6,933 nt of DNA from Chloroflexota bacterium (GCA_016219235.1 JACRBO010000325.1:1-6933), one strand, 5' to 3'; shown: positions 1 through 5,837, counted from the first letter of the stretch. A program made the numbers and translations. Notes: generated from the letters alone by a model not told the origin.

Positions 1-17
1 CAAGGGTTAAATTGACG

Positions 18-26
18 TGGTATAAT
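18..26 (+). promoter_or_regulatory. Extended -10 promoter upstream of the TPP riboswitch
   Basis: TGG directly followed by TATAAT (21-26) is a perfect extended -10 element (TGn-TATAAT). Transcription would start near 32-34, about 10 nt before the aptamer. The matching -35 position falls at or beyond the left edge of the window, so it cannot be judged. A TTGACG at 12-17 is only 3 bp from the -10 and cannot be its -35. This promoter should drive the thiN-thiB-thiP operon. Confidence 0.6.
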
Positions 27-41
27 CGCTTTACAATTGAA

Positions 42-131
42 TTTGGGGAGCTCGCGGAGGCGGGCTGAGAGGGCGATCAATCCGTCGCCGACCCACGAAC
101 CTGATCCGGATAATGCCGGCGGAGGGAGACG
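42..131 (+). promoter_or_regulatory. TPP riboswitch (THI element) aptamer
   Basis: This leader RNA binds thiamine pyrophosphate and controls the thiamine salvage genes that follow. The conserved core is visible in order. P2 is formed by 49-55 and 60-66. The CUGAGA pyrimidine-sensor motif lies at 65-70. A P3 hairpin is formed by GGCGA 72-76 and UCGCC 85-89. The pyrophosphate-sensor arm follows, with ACCUGAUC from 99, a CCGG/CCGG stem at 106-109 and 116-119 around AUAAUG, and the GGAGGGA end at 121-127. P1 is weak; AUUGA 36-40 could pair with UCAAU 135-139. The next genes (thiamine pyrophosphokinase and thiamine ABC transporter) are the expected targets. A terminator begins 12 nt downstream, so transcriptional attenuation is the likely mechanism. 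Confidence 0.95.
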
Positions 132-142
132 ATGTCAATCAG

Positions 143-172
143 CCACCCATCCCCGGGTGGTTTTTCTTTTTG
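143..172 (+). terminator. Intrinsic terminator of the riboswitch expression platform
   Basis: CCACCC (143-148) pairs with GGGTGG (155-160) around a 6-nt loop and runs straight into TTTTTCTTTTT (161-171). It sits 12 nt after the aptamer and 67 nt before thiN. Its expected role is to stop transcription when TPP is bound. I could not identify a clear competing antiterminator. The GGGG at 45-48 could pair with CCCC at 151-154, but this is weak. Confidence 0.85.
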
Positions 173-177
173 ATCAT

Positions 178-226
178 GACCTGACAGGTTTCGCGAACCT
201 TTGGTTCGCCGGAAACCTGTCAGGTC
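178..226 (+). repeat. 22-bp stem repeat hairpin with CCTGACAGG arms
   Basis: The arms 178-192 and 212-226 are perfect inverted repeats of 15 bp. They continue inward as 193-199 with 203-209 around a TTT loop, with a 2-nt bulge (CG, 210-211) on the 3' side. The total is 22 paired bases in 49 nt. The element lies after the riboswitch terminator and ends 3 nt before the thiN Shine-Dalgarno GGAG (230-233). There is no T-tract, so it is not a typical terminator. I remember CCTGACAGG-armed hairpins as dispersed intergenic repeats in Chloroflexota genomes; this is recollection, not a search. Confidence 0.85.
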
Positions 227-238
227 GACGGAGTCGCT

Positions 239-904
239 ATGCACACCCTAATTTTTGCGAACCGCAACCCACCCGATCGAGCCACGGCGGTCCCCTGGCT
301 CGCCTCCGCCGATCTGATCGTCGCCGCCGATGGCGGCTCGCGTTACGCCCTGGCGATCGACGTGATCCCGGATGTGGTGGTGGGCGATCTGGATTCGCTG
401 GATGATGTCACACGCAAACGCTTGAAGCACGCGGGCACGCGCTTCATCACGTATCCCACTCGCAAGGATTACACCGATCTCGAATTAGCGATCCGGCTCG
501 CACTCGATCGCGGCGCGACCGCGATTACAATCCTGGGCGCGCTGGGCGGACGCTGGGATCAATCGCTGGCGAATTTGATGCTGCTCACATTGCCCATACT
601 TGAGCATGTATCGACCCGCATCGTCGATCGCCACCTCTCGATCAGCGTGATCCGCGATCGGGCCGAGATCACCGGCCGGGTGGGTGACACGCTCTCACTC
701 ATTGCCTTAAAAGGCGACGCGCACGGCGTCACCATCGAAGGCTGCGAGTATCCGTTGACTGAGGCCGTGCTGCCGTTGGGCGCATCGTTGGGTATCAGCA
801 ACGTATTGACTCAATCTCAAGTCACCCTCCGGGTGACCGATGGGCTGGTGCTGGTCATTCACGCCGGCCAGACTGACAAGGAGCAATCGCATGAAATACC
901 TTAA
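239..904 (+). CDS. thiN: Thiamine pyrophosphokinase (thiamine diphosphokinase)
   Basis: This cytoplasmic enzyme transfers pyrophosphate from ATP to thiamine, giving TPP. The 221-residue length is normal for the bacterial family. Catalytic-domain motifs appear in order: AADGG (29-33), GDLDS (49-53, metal- and ATP-binding acidic residues), KDYTDLE (76-82) and GALGGRWDQ (100-108). The C-terminal thiamine-binding beta-sandwich shows GVTIEG...YPL (163-173) and the GISN segment (185-188). The ATG at 239 is chosen because it starts the conserved first strand (HTLIFANR) and has GGAG at 230-233, 5 nt upstream. It is the first gene under the TPP riboswitch and overlaps the thiB-like gene by 14 nt, so the two are probably translationally coupled. 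Its product TPP is the riboswitch ligand, which gives feedback control. Identity is firm; the symbol follows Bacillus usage. Confidence 0.95.
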   Translation: MHTLIFANRNPPDRATAVPWLASADLIVAADGGSRYALAIDVIPDVVVGDLDSLDDVTRKRLKHAGTRFITYPTRKDYTDLELAIRLALDRGATAITILGALGGRWDQSLANLMLLTLPILEHVSTRIVDRHLSISVIRDRAEITGRVGDTLSLIALKGDAHGVTIEGCEYPLTEAVLPLGASLGISNVLTQSQVTLRVTDGLVLVIHAGQTDKEQSHEIP

Positions 905-2063
905 AATCAAGGCTTTTTTAGTGGTGGCGCTGCTGCTGTCCGCGTGCAGCCCAATCGCCGCCACGCCTGAACCGATAACACAAACTCAGCCGGTCGTGAC
1001 GCCATCGAGCGCGCAGCCAACTGAGCCGGCCGATATGTTTCCACTGCCGACGTTGACGCTCAAGTCAACTGTACCCGCGCCGGCCGACGAGCCGCGAACA
1101 TTAGCCGTGCTGACACACGAGTCGTTTGCGCTGAGTGACAGCGTGTTGCAACAATTCGAGGCGGCCAACAATGTCAAGGTGCAGTTCATCAAACAGGGGG
1201 ACGCCGGTCAGGCGTTGAATCGCGCCATCCTCACCAAAGACAATCCCGAAGCCGATGTGTTGTTTGGCGTGGACAACACGTTCATGAGCCGCGCGCTGGA
1301 AGCCGGTGTTCTCGACTCGTATAAACCAGCGGCGTTGAGTTCGATTGCCGCCGAGTTCCAACTCGATCCCGACGGGCGTCTGATCCCCATCGACTTTGGC
1401 GATGTGTGCTTGAACATCGACAAGGCGTATTTTGCGCAGAAGAATTTGCCGCTGCCGCAATCGCTGAAAGATTTGACGGATGCGAAATACAAAGATTTGC
1501 TCGTGGTCGAAAACCCGGCTGGTTCGTCGCCGGGTCTCGCCTTCATGTTGGCGACCATCGCCACCTTCGGCGAAGACGGCTGGCTGGATTTCTGGGCGGC
1601 GTTGAAGCAAAACGGCGTGAAGGTGGTGGAGGATTGGAACACGGCCTATTACACCGAATTCAGCGGATCGAGCGGCAAAGGCCCGCGCCCGATCGTGGTG
1701 AGCTACGCCTCCAGCCCGCCCGCCGAAGTGGTCTTCGCCGATCCGCCGATCGATCAGCCCCCGACCGAATCCATTGTTGCGCCGCAAACGTGCTTCCGTC
1801 AGATCGAGTTTGCCGGGATCATCAAAGGCGCGAAGCAGCGCGATCTGGCTGAAAAATGGCTGGATTTCATGTTGAGCGTGCCGTATCAGGAAGACCTGCC
1901 GCTCAATCAATTCGTGTATCCGGTGAATCCGCAAGCCAAGTTGCCGGACGTGTTTGCGAAGTGGTCGAAGCTCGCGGAGCAACCCGCCACACTCGCCCCC
2001 GATGTAATCGCGCAGAATCGCGACAAGTGGATCGAGGCGTGGACGAATACGGTTCTGAAGTAA
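891..2063 (+). CDS. thiB: Thiamine-binding lipoprotein of an ABC transporter (ThiB-like)
   Basis: This is the extracytoplasmic solute-binding component of a thiamine ABC importer (390 residues). The N-terminus is a lipoprotein signal with a positively charged start, a hydrophobic core and lipobox LSAC, with lipidated Cys19. A Pro/Thr/Gln-rich linker (about 20-68) tethers the binding domain to the membrane. The domain starts near residue 70 with LAVLTHESFALSDSVLQQFE and continues with ADVLFGVDN, the pattern of the ThiB/TbpA family. E. coli ThiB is about 330 residues; the excess here is the lipoprotein signal and linker. The ATG at 891 is preferred over an in-frame ATG at 840, which lies deep in thiN. 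It begins the signal peptide and has AAGGAG (878-883) 7 nt upstream. Specificity for thiamine is inferred from family resemblance, the riboswitch and the linked thiN. Related iron or polyamine binders are the alternative. Confidence 0.85.
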   Translation: MKYLKIKAFLVVALLLSACSPIAATPEPITQTQPVVTPSSAQPTEPADMFPLPTLTLKSTVPAPADEPRTLAVLTHESFALSDSVLQQFEAANNVKVQFIKQGDAGQALNRAILTKDNPEADVLFGVDNTFMSRALEAGVLDSYKPAALSSIAAEFQLDPDGRLIPIDFGDVCLNIDKAYFAQKNLPLPQSLKDLTDAKYKDLLVVENPAGSSPGLAFMLATIATFGEDGWLDFWAALKQNGVKVVEDWNTAYYTEFSGSSGKGPRPIVVSYASSPPAEVVFADPPIDQPPTESIVAPQTCFRQIEFAGIIKGAKQRDLAEKWLDFMLSVPYQEDLPLNQFVYPVNPQAKLPDVFAKWSKLAEQPATLAPDVIAQNRDKWIEAWTNTVLK

Positions 2064-2070
2064 TCGGAAA

Positions 2071-2180
2071 TCGGTCAATTGGTTGACTGGTAATTAGTCA
2101 AGCGGTAACCAGTCAACCAGTTACCGATCACCAGTTACCAATTGACTACGTGACTACCCGACTAACCAACTACCTCACTA
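2071..2180 (+). repeat. Simple-sequence repeat block between thiB and thiP, running into thiP
   Basis: The thiB-thiP gap is made of short, partly self-complementary repeats. TTGGTTGACTGGT-like and CCAGTTACC motifs recur. Positions 2080-2091 pair perfectly with 2108-2119 (12 bp), 2074-2083 pairs with 2137-2146 (10 bp), and CCAGTTACC occurs at both 2117-2125 (as CCAGTTACC) and 2131-2139. From 2143 the pattern becomes a degenerate 8-9-bp tandem (TGACTACG, TGACTACC, CGACTAACC, AACTACCT, CACTAA). This tandem crosses the thiP start and supplies its first ten or so codons. No Shine-Dalgarno or promoter is visible. Confidence 0.75.
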
Positions 2181-3922
2181 AATTCATCCCTCTCGCCTTC
2201 CTCGCGATCTTCTTCTTCTACCCGTTGATCGTGATCTTTGCGCGCGGCCTGGCGCCCGATGGCGTGATCGACCTCTCGTCGTTTGGCAAGATTATCGGCA
2301 GCCCGTTCTATCGGGATACGCTGTGGTTTACGCTCTGGCAGGCCGCTGTCTCCACTGCGCTCACCGTCCTCGCCGCCCTGCCCGCGGCCTACGTCTTTGC
2401 GCGCTTTACCTTTCGCGGCAAGACATTGCTCCACGCCCTGACGACGATCCCGTTTGTGCTGCCGACGGTGGTCGTGGCCGCTTCGTTCTCCGCATTGATT
2501 GGCCCGCGTGGCTGGATCAACGAATTACTCAAAACAATGCTCAAGATCGATTACGCGCCGATCGACATTCAAAACACGATCTGGGTCATTCTGCTAGCGC
2601 ACATCTTTTACAACTTCACGGTCGTGTTGAGAATCGTCGGCGGCTTCTGGTCGAACCTCGATCCACAGATCGAAAACGCCGCACGCATGCTGGGCGCGAA
2701 TCGCTGGCGCACCTTCTTTGAGGTGACACTGCCGCTGTTAAAACCAGCGGTACTGGCCTCTTCATTGCTCGTTTTCATCTTCGACTTCACCTCGTTCGGC
2801 GTGATCCTGATCCTGGGCGGGCCGCAGTTCAACACCATCGAGACGGCGATCTATCGCAAGACCCAGATTGCGCTGGATTTGCCTTTAGCCACAGCGTTAG
2901 CCAGCGTGCAACTGGCCTGTACCTTCGCGCTGATGGCTGTCTACACCCGTTTGCAGAGCCAGGCCAGTGTGCCGCTCGATCTGCGCCCGCGTCATGCGCT
3001 TCAACGCCGACCAATCACGCGCGGCGAAAAAGGGCTGGTTGTGTCGGTCGTTTTCGGCATTCTGTTCGTGCTGCTCGCGCCGCTGTTCGCACTGGCGGCT
3101 AAATCGTTGGTCAATGAATCAGGTTTTACTTTGAGCAACTACGTGAACCTGGCGACGAATCCGCGCGGTTCGGTGCTGTTTGTGCCGCCGCTGACGGCGC
3201 TGGGCAACTCACTGTTCTTTGGTCTGGCGACGATGCTCATTGCGTTGATCATTGGCTTGCTGGCCGCATACACGAGTCAACAGGCCGCGTCTTCAACGTC
3301 ATTGCGAGCCGCGCACGACGGTCCCCGAAGCGCAGCAGAGTGGGAGCGGCGAAGCAATCTCGTTGCCGAACGCCGGGGATTGCTTCGTCGCGCAAAAATG
3401 CTCCTCGCAATGACGCCGGCCCTGCTAGAACCGATCTGGTTGCTGCCACTGGGCGCATCAGCCGTGACGCTGGGCTTCGGCTTTCTCATCGGGTTTCCTC
3501 AGCTCCGATCGAGTTGGGCGCTGCTGCCGCTGGCGCATTCGCTCGTCGCCTTTCCCTTCGTCGTGCGGACGATCACACCCGCGTTACGCAGCATCCGCTC
3601 GAATCTACGCGAGGCCGCCAGTGTCATGGGCGCGAATCCGTGGCGCGTGTGGCGTGAAGTCGATCTGCCCATCATCGCGCGCGCCCTGCTTATCGGCGGG
3701 GCGTTTGCCTTCAGCGTGTCGATGGGCGAGTTCGGCGCGACGGCCATGATCAGCCGCGCCGATACGCCCACGCTGCCCTATGCCATCTTCCGCTACCTCA
3801 GCCAGCCCGGTTCCGCCAACTACGGCCAGGCCATGGCGATGAGCACGCTGTTGATGATCGTCGTCTCGCTCAGTCTCATCGCCATCGAACGCTTCCGCTT
3901 CGGCGACGTGGGCGAGTTTTGA
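2150..3922 (+). CDS. thiP: Thiamine ABC transporter permease, fused two-domain (ThiP-like), with an in-frame repeat insertion
   Basis: This integral membrane protein (590 residues) forms the translocation channel for thiamine. It contains two tandem MetI-type permease domains, as in ThiP and SfuB. Each has an EAA loop that docks the ATPase: residues 175-195 (ENAARMLGANRWR...LP) and 488-507 (EAASVMGANPWRV...LP). Hydrophobic segments begin at about residue 12. E. coli ThiP is about 536 residues. Much of the excess is residues 383-422 (Arg-rich), encoded by a 120-nt stretch holding a palindromic genomic repeat. This lies in the loop after the segment ending LLAAY (370-374), equivalent to the short cytoplasmic loop FTFRG (86-90) of the first half. 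The GTG at 2150 is the only plausible start before the first membrane segment; it lacks a Shine-Dalgarno and sits in repeat DNA. Substrate is inferred from context; FbpB- or SfuB-like iron permeases have the same architecture. Confidence 0.85.
   Translation: MTTRLTNYLTKFIPLAFLAIFFFYPLIVIFARGLAPDGVIDLSSFGKIIGSPFYRDTLWFTLWQAAVSTALTVLAALPAAYVFARFTFRGKTLLHALTTIPFVLPTVVVAASFSALIGPRGWINELLKTMLKIDYAPIDIQNTIWVILLAHIFYNFTVVLRIVGGFWSNLDPQIENAARMLGANRWRTFFEVTLPLLKPAVLASSLLVFIFDFTSFGVILILGGPQFNTIETAIYRKTQIALDLPLATALASVQLACTFALMAVYTRLQSQASVPLDLRPRHALQRRPITRGEKGLVVSVVFGILFVLLAPLFALAAKSLVNESGFTLSNYVNLATNPRGSVLFVPPLTALGNSLFFGLATMLIALIIGLLAAYTSQQAASSTSLRAAHDGPRSAAEWERRSNLVAERRGLLRRAKMLLAMTPALLEPIWLLPLGASAVTLGFGFLIGFPQLRSSWALLPLAHSLVAFPFVVRTITPALRSIRSNLREAASVMGANPWRVWREVDLPIIARALLIGGAFAFSVSMGEFGATAMISRADTPTLPYAIFRYLSQPGSANYGQAMAMSTLLMIVVSLSLIAIERFRFGDVGEF
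3297..3415. repeat. Palindromic repeat (CGTCATTGCGAG-type) inside thiP
   Basis: The outer 12-bp arms are perfect: CGTCATTGCGAG (3297-3308) and CTCGCAATGACG (3404-3415). A second inner palindrome pairs CGAAGCAATC (3350-3359) with GATTGCTTCG (3378-3387). This nested layout matches a dispersed non-coding repeat that I recall from intergenic regions of many bacteria, including Chloroflexota. There is no transposase inside, so any mobility would need functions supplied elsewhere. With one flanking base (3296) it occupies exactly 40 codons of thiP, has no stop in that frame, and encodes TSLRAAHD...LLAMT. A target-site duplication is not certain; ACG occurs at both 3296-3298 and 3413-3415. Confidence 0.9.
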
Positions 3923-3951
3923 TTGACGCTTAACATCGCGAGTGCTATACT
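3923..3951 (+). promoter_or_regulatory. Sigma70-type promoter of the toxin-antitoxin module
   Basis: TTGACG (3923-3928) and TATACT (3946-3951) are separated by an ideal 17 bp. The -35 begins right after the thiP stop codon. Transcription should start near 3958, about 35 nt before the antitoxin ATG. An imperfect inverted repeat, CTTA-ACA-TCGC (3929-3939) with GCGATAAG (3968-3975), spans the -10 and start site and might be an autoregulatory operator; this is speculative. As no terminator is visible before it, the promoter probably also drives the downstream ATPase gene. Confidence 0.75.
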
Positions 3952-3992
3952 TTTTACGAGAGCCGGTGCGATAAGAAACAGCGAGGCAAGCC

Positions 3993-4268
3993 ATGTTAAT
4001 CGGAATCGCCAAAACCTCTAAGGGTGTTATTACCCTGCCGGACGAGTTGCGTAACGCACTGGGTGACGCCGAAGATGTCCTTGTGGTTCAGCAAGATGAC
4101 GGCCTCTTCCTGAAGCGCATTGATTTGCCGCGTCAGGGTGGGTTGCTGGAAATCTCGGACAAATTGATCGCGCTGAACGCCACTGATCCGATCACGCCGG
4201 ACGAACTCGAGGCCGAAATCGCCGCCGCACGCGCAGAGAGGCGGGCCAATCGTGAGGGTCGTGCTTGA
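3993..4268 (+). CDS. Antitoxin, AbrB/MazE-like DNA-binding domain
   Basis: This small protein (91 residues) is expected to neutralise the PIN toxin encoded next to it and to repress their shared promoter. Residues 2-45 (LIGIAKTSKGVITLPDELRN, then a short turn, then VLVVQQDDGLFLKRI) fit the swapped-hairpin AbrB/MazE/SpoVT fold: strand, 'G-IT-LP--LR--L' core, and paired strands. Residues 67-91 (ITPDELEAEIAAARAERR...) form a charged helical tail, the usual toxin-binding part of such antitoxins. The ATG at 3993 has GAGG (3983-3986) 6 nt upstream and a good promoter before it. The gene overlaps the toxin by 17 nt, the compact arrangement typical of type II modules. The role is inferred from fold and neighbour; I do not assign a named subfamily. 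Confidence 0.85.
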   Translation: MLIGIAKTSKGVITLPDELRNALGDAEDVLVVQQDDGLFLKRIDLPRQGGLLEISDKLIALNATDPITPDELEAEIAAARAERRANREGRA

Positions 4269-4689
4269 CACGAATCTGGTCATGTCGGGCCTGTTGTGGT
4301 CGGGCGCGCCGCATGACATTATCGGTCTCATCGATGCCCGCCCGGACATTACACTCTGTACTTCGCCGGCGCTGATTGCCGAATTCCGCGATGTCATCAG
4401 CCGGCCAAAGTTTCAGGCGCGGCTGACGGCCATCCAGCACACCGTTGATGATCTCATCGGTCGCTATCTCAAACTCTCCAGCGTCTTCACCAGCCCCGAT
4501 CCGATTCCGGCGTTTGTCCTGGCCGATCCCGATGACGACGAAGTGATCGCGTGTGCCATCGCCGCCGAAGCCGATTACATCGTATCAGGCGACAGGCATT
4601 TGCTCGATCTAAAGTCGTTAGATCGACCGCGTATCGTCACTGCCGCCGAATTCCTCGCCGTGTTGCAGGCCGATGGTTACACAGATTAA
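4252..4689 (+). CDS. PIN-domain toxin (putative ribonuclease) of a type II toxin-antitoxin module
   Basis: This is a PIN-domain protein of 145 residues. PIN toxins are Mg-dependent ribonucleases that block translation when free of antitoxin. The acidic active-site residues are visible: Asp6 in VVLDTN, Glu44 in LIAEFRDVIS, the acidic cluster DPDDDE (92-97), and Asp114 in IVSGDRHLL. The wording resembles the 'putative toxin component, PIN family' group (COG1569-like, from memory). All catalytic acids appear present, so the toxin is probably active. The GTG at 4252 is chosen because it opens the MRVVLDTN strand; AGAGAGG (4235-4241) lies 10 nt upstream and translation is probably coupled to the antitoxin. 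A 9-bp perfect hairpin with a 5-nt loop lies at 4604-4626 in the coding sequence. The stop at 4687-4689 is 4 nt before, or 17 nt inside, the ATPase gene depending on its start. Confidence 0.88.
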   Translation: MRVVLDTNLVMSGLLWSGAPHDIIGLIDARPDITLCTSPALIAEFRDVISRPKFQARLTAIQHTVDDLIGRYLKLSSVFTSPDPIPAFVLADPDDDEVIACAIAAEADYIVSGDRHLLDLKSLDRPRIVTAAEFLAVLQADGYTD

Positions 4690-4693
4690 CCGC

Positions 4694-5779
4694 ATGGTGT
4701 TGTTAAAAGTCAACGACATTCATAAGTCTTTTGCCGGTCAGCTCGTTCTCGATTCCATTTCATTTGAGATCAACATCGGCGAAATTATCTGCCTGCTCGG
4801 TCCGTCGGGCTGCGGCAAGACGACGCTGCTGCGCGTCATCGCCGGGCTGGAGATCGCCGACGCGGGCGACGTGATTTTTGACAATCGCACGCTGCGCGAC
4901 GTGCCCGTGCATCAACGCGGCTTCGGTTTCATGTTTCAGGACTTCGCGTTGTTTCCCCACAAAAACGTGTGGGCTAACGTGATCTTCGGGCTGCGCATGC
5001 AAAACCTGCCGCCCGATCAAATTCGCGCGCGGGCGCAGGCTGCACTGGCGATGGTAGGCCTGAACGGCTTCGAGCAGCGCGACGTGCATCAACTCTCTGG
5101 CGGCGAGAAACAGCGTGTGGCGCTGGCGCGCAGCCTCGCGCCGCAGCCAAAGTTGTTGATGTTGGACGAGCCGCTCGGCGCGCTCGATCGGCAGCTGCGC
5201 GAAGAATTGATGATCGAAGTGCGCCGCATCTTGAAGCGCGCGCATCTCACCTCGATCTACGTCACGCACGATCAAGCGGAGGCCTTTGCCGTGGCCGATC
5301 GCGTCGTGATTATGAACACGGGCCGCATCGAGCAGATTGGCACGCCCGTTGAAGTTTACGCGCGGCCTGCCTCGGAATTTGTCGCGCGCTTCCTGGGCCT
5401 GCCCAACTTAATCGACGGCACGGTGATCAGCCAGGCCGCCAACGTCGCCGTGATTCGCACCGCGCTCGGACATCTGCACACGACCACGGATCGCGCGCTA
5501 AAGCCGCAGCAAGCCGTCACGCTATTGATTCGCCCCGACGCCGCGACACTCGATCCCAATCCGTTTGATGCTGAGGGTGAGTGGTTCGCCGAGACCCCGC
5601 AGGCCAACGTGATCGAAGGCGAACTGATCGACGTGGCGTTTCGCGGGCGCTATCAGCGCGTGGTCGTGCGCGTCAACGACGTAGACCTCGTCTTCGAGAT
5701 CGAAACGCGATCGACGCCGGGCGCGATCGGGCGGCGTGTGCGCGTTGCGTTACAGCCCGCAGCGTTGATGATTCTGTAG
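4694..5779 (+). CDS. thiQ: ABC transporter ATPase with C-terminal TOBE-type domain (ThiQ-like)
   Basis: This cytoplasmic ATPase should power the thiamine importer made with the ThiB- and ThiP-like proteins. Numbered from the ATG at 4694 (361 residues): Walker A GPSGCGKTT (36-44), Q-loop Gln82 in FMFQDF, signature LSGGE (134-138), Walker B LLMLDE (154-159), D-loop GALD (162-165) and switch His192 in VTHDQAEAF. The nucleotide-binding domain ends near 235. A C-terminal extension (about 238-361) with TOBE-like strands, such as ANVIEGELIDVAFRG and RRVRVAL, follows. E. coli ThiQ is only about 232 residues and lacks this; the layout is closer to PotA or FbpC-type ATPases. An in-frame ATG at 4673 would add 7 residues and overlap the toxin by 17 nt. 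I prefer 4694 because it directly precedes the conserved LLKVNDIHKSF strand, though neither has a good Shine-Dalgarno. It is separated from thiP by the toxin-antitoxin module, so the thiamine role is inferred. Confidence 0.85.
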   Translation: MVLLKVNDIHKSFAGQLVLDSISFEINIGEIICLLGPSGCGKTTLLRVIAGLEIADAGDVIFDNRTLRDVPVHQRGFGFMFQDFALFPHKNVWANVIFGLRMQNLPPDQIRARAQAALAMVGLNGFEQRDVHQLSGGEKQRVALARSLAPQPKLLMLDEPLGALDRQLREELMIEVRRILKRAHLTSIYVTHDQAEAFAVADRVVIMNTGRIEQIGTPVEVYARPASEFVARFLGLPNLIDGTVISQAANVAVIRTALGHLHTTTDRALKPQQAVTLLIRPDAATLDPNPFDAEGEWFAETPQANVIEGELIDVAFRGRYQRVVVRVNDVDLVFEIETRSTPGAIGRRVRVALQPAALMIL

Positions 5780-5788
5780 CCATTTACG

Positions 5789-5837
5789 CATCACTCATCA
5801 CTCGTCACTCATCACTCGTCACTCATCACTCATCACT
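5789..5837 (+). repeat. Seven-copy 7-bp tandem repeat (CATCACT/CGTCACT)
   Basis: Seven consecutive heptamers read CATCACT, CATCACT, CGTCACT, CATCACT, CGTCACT, CATCACT, CATCACT, followed by a partial CGTCA that merges with the DUF402 start codon. The block fills almost the whole 62-nt gap after the ATPase gene and is pyrimidine-rich on the + strand. The only variation is A/G at the second base. It leaves no room for a Shine-Dalgarno or a recognisable promoter for the next gene. Confidence 0.92.

Noticed and set aside
12..26. TTGACG (12-17) next to TATAAT (21-26) as a -35/-10 pair
   Set aside because: The spacer is only 3 bp, so they cannot work together; the -10 is better read as an extended -10.
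37..405. 122-residue open frame across the riboswitch and early thiN
   Set aside because: It runs through the aptamer, terminator and hairpin, is Arg-rich and of low complexity, and is out of frame with thiN.
1101..2078. 325-residue open frame on the - strand opposite thiB
   Set aside because: Its composition is rich in Arg, His and Leu with no recognisable motif; it mirrors the codon structure of the clearly real thiB-like gene.
2080..2119. Terminator between thiB and thiP
   Set aside because: The 12-bp stem has a 16-nt loop and no following T-tract, so it is better explained as part of the simple-repeat block.
3297..3415. Insertion sequence or frameshifted pseudogene in thiP
   Set aside because: There is no transposase and the frame stays open to the second EAA motif and normal C-terminus, so it is a short palindromic repeat and the gene is probably intact.
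5789..5837. Possible CRISPR array
   Set aside because: The units are contiguous 7-mers with no spacers, so this is a microsatellite-like tandem.
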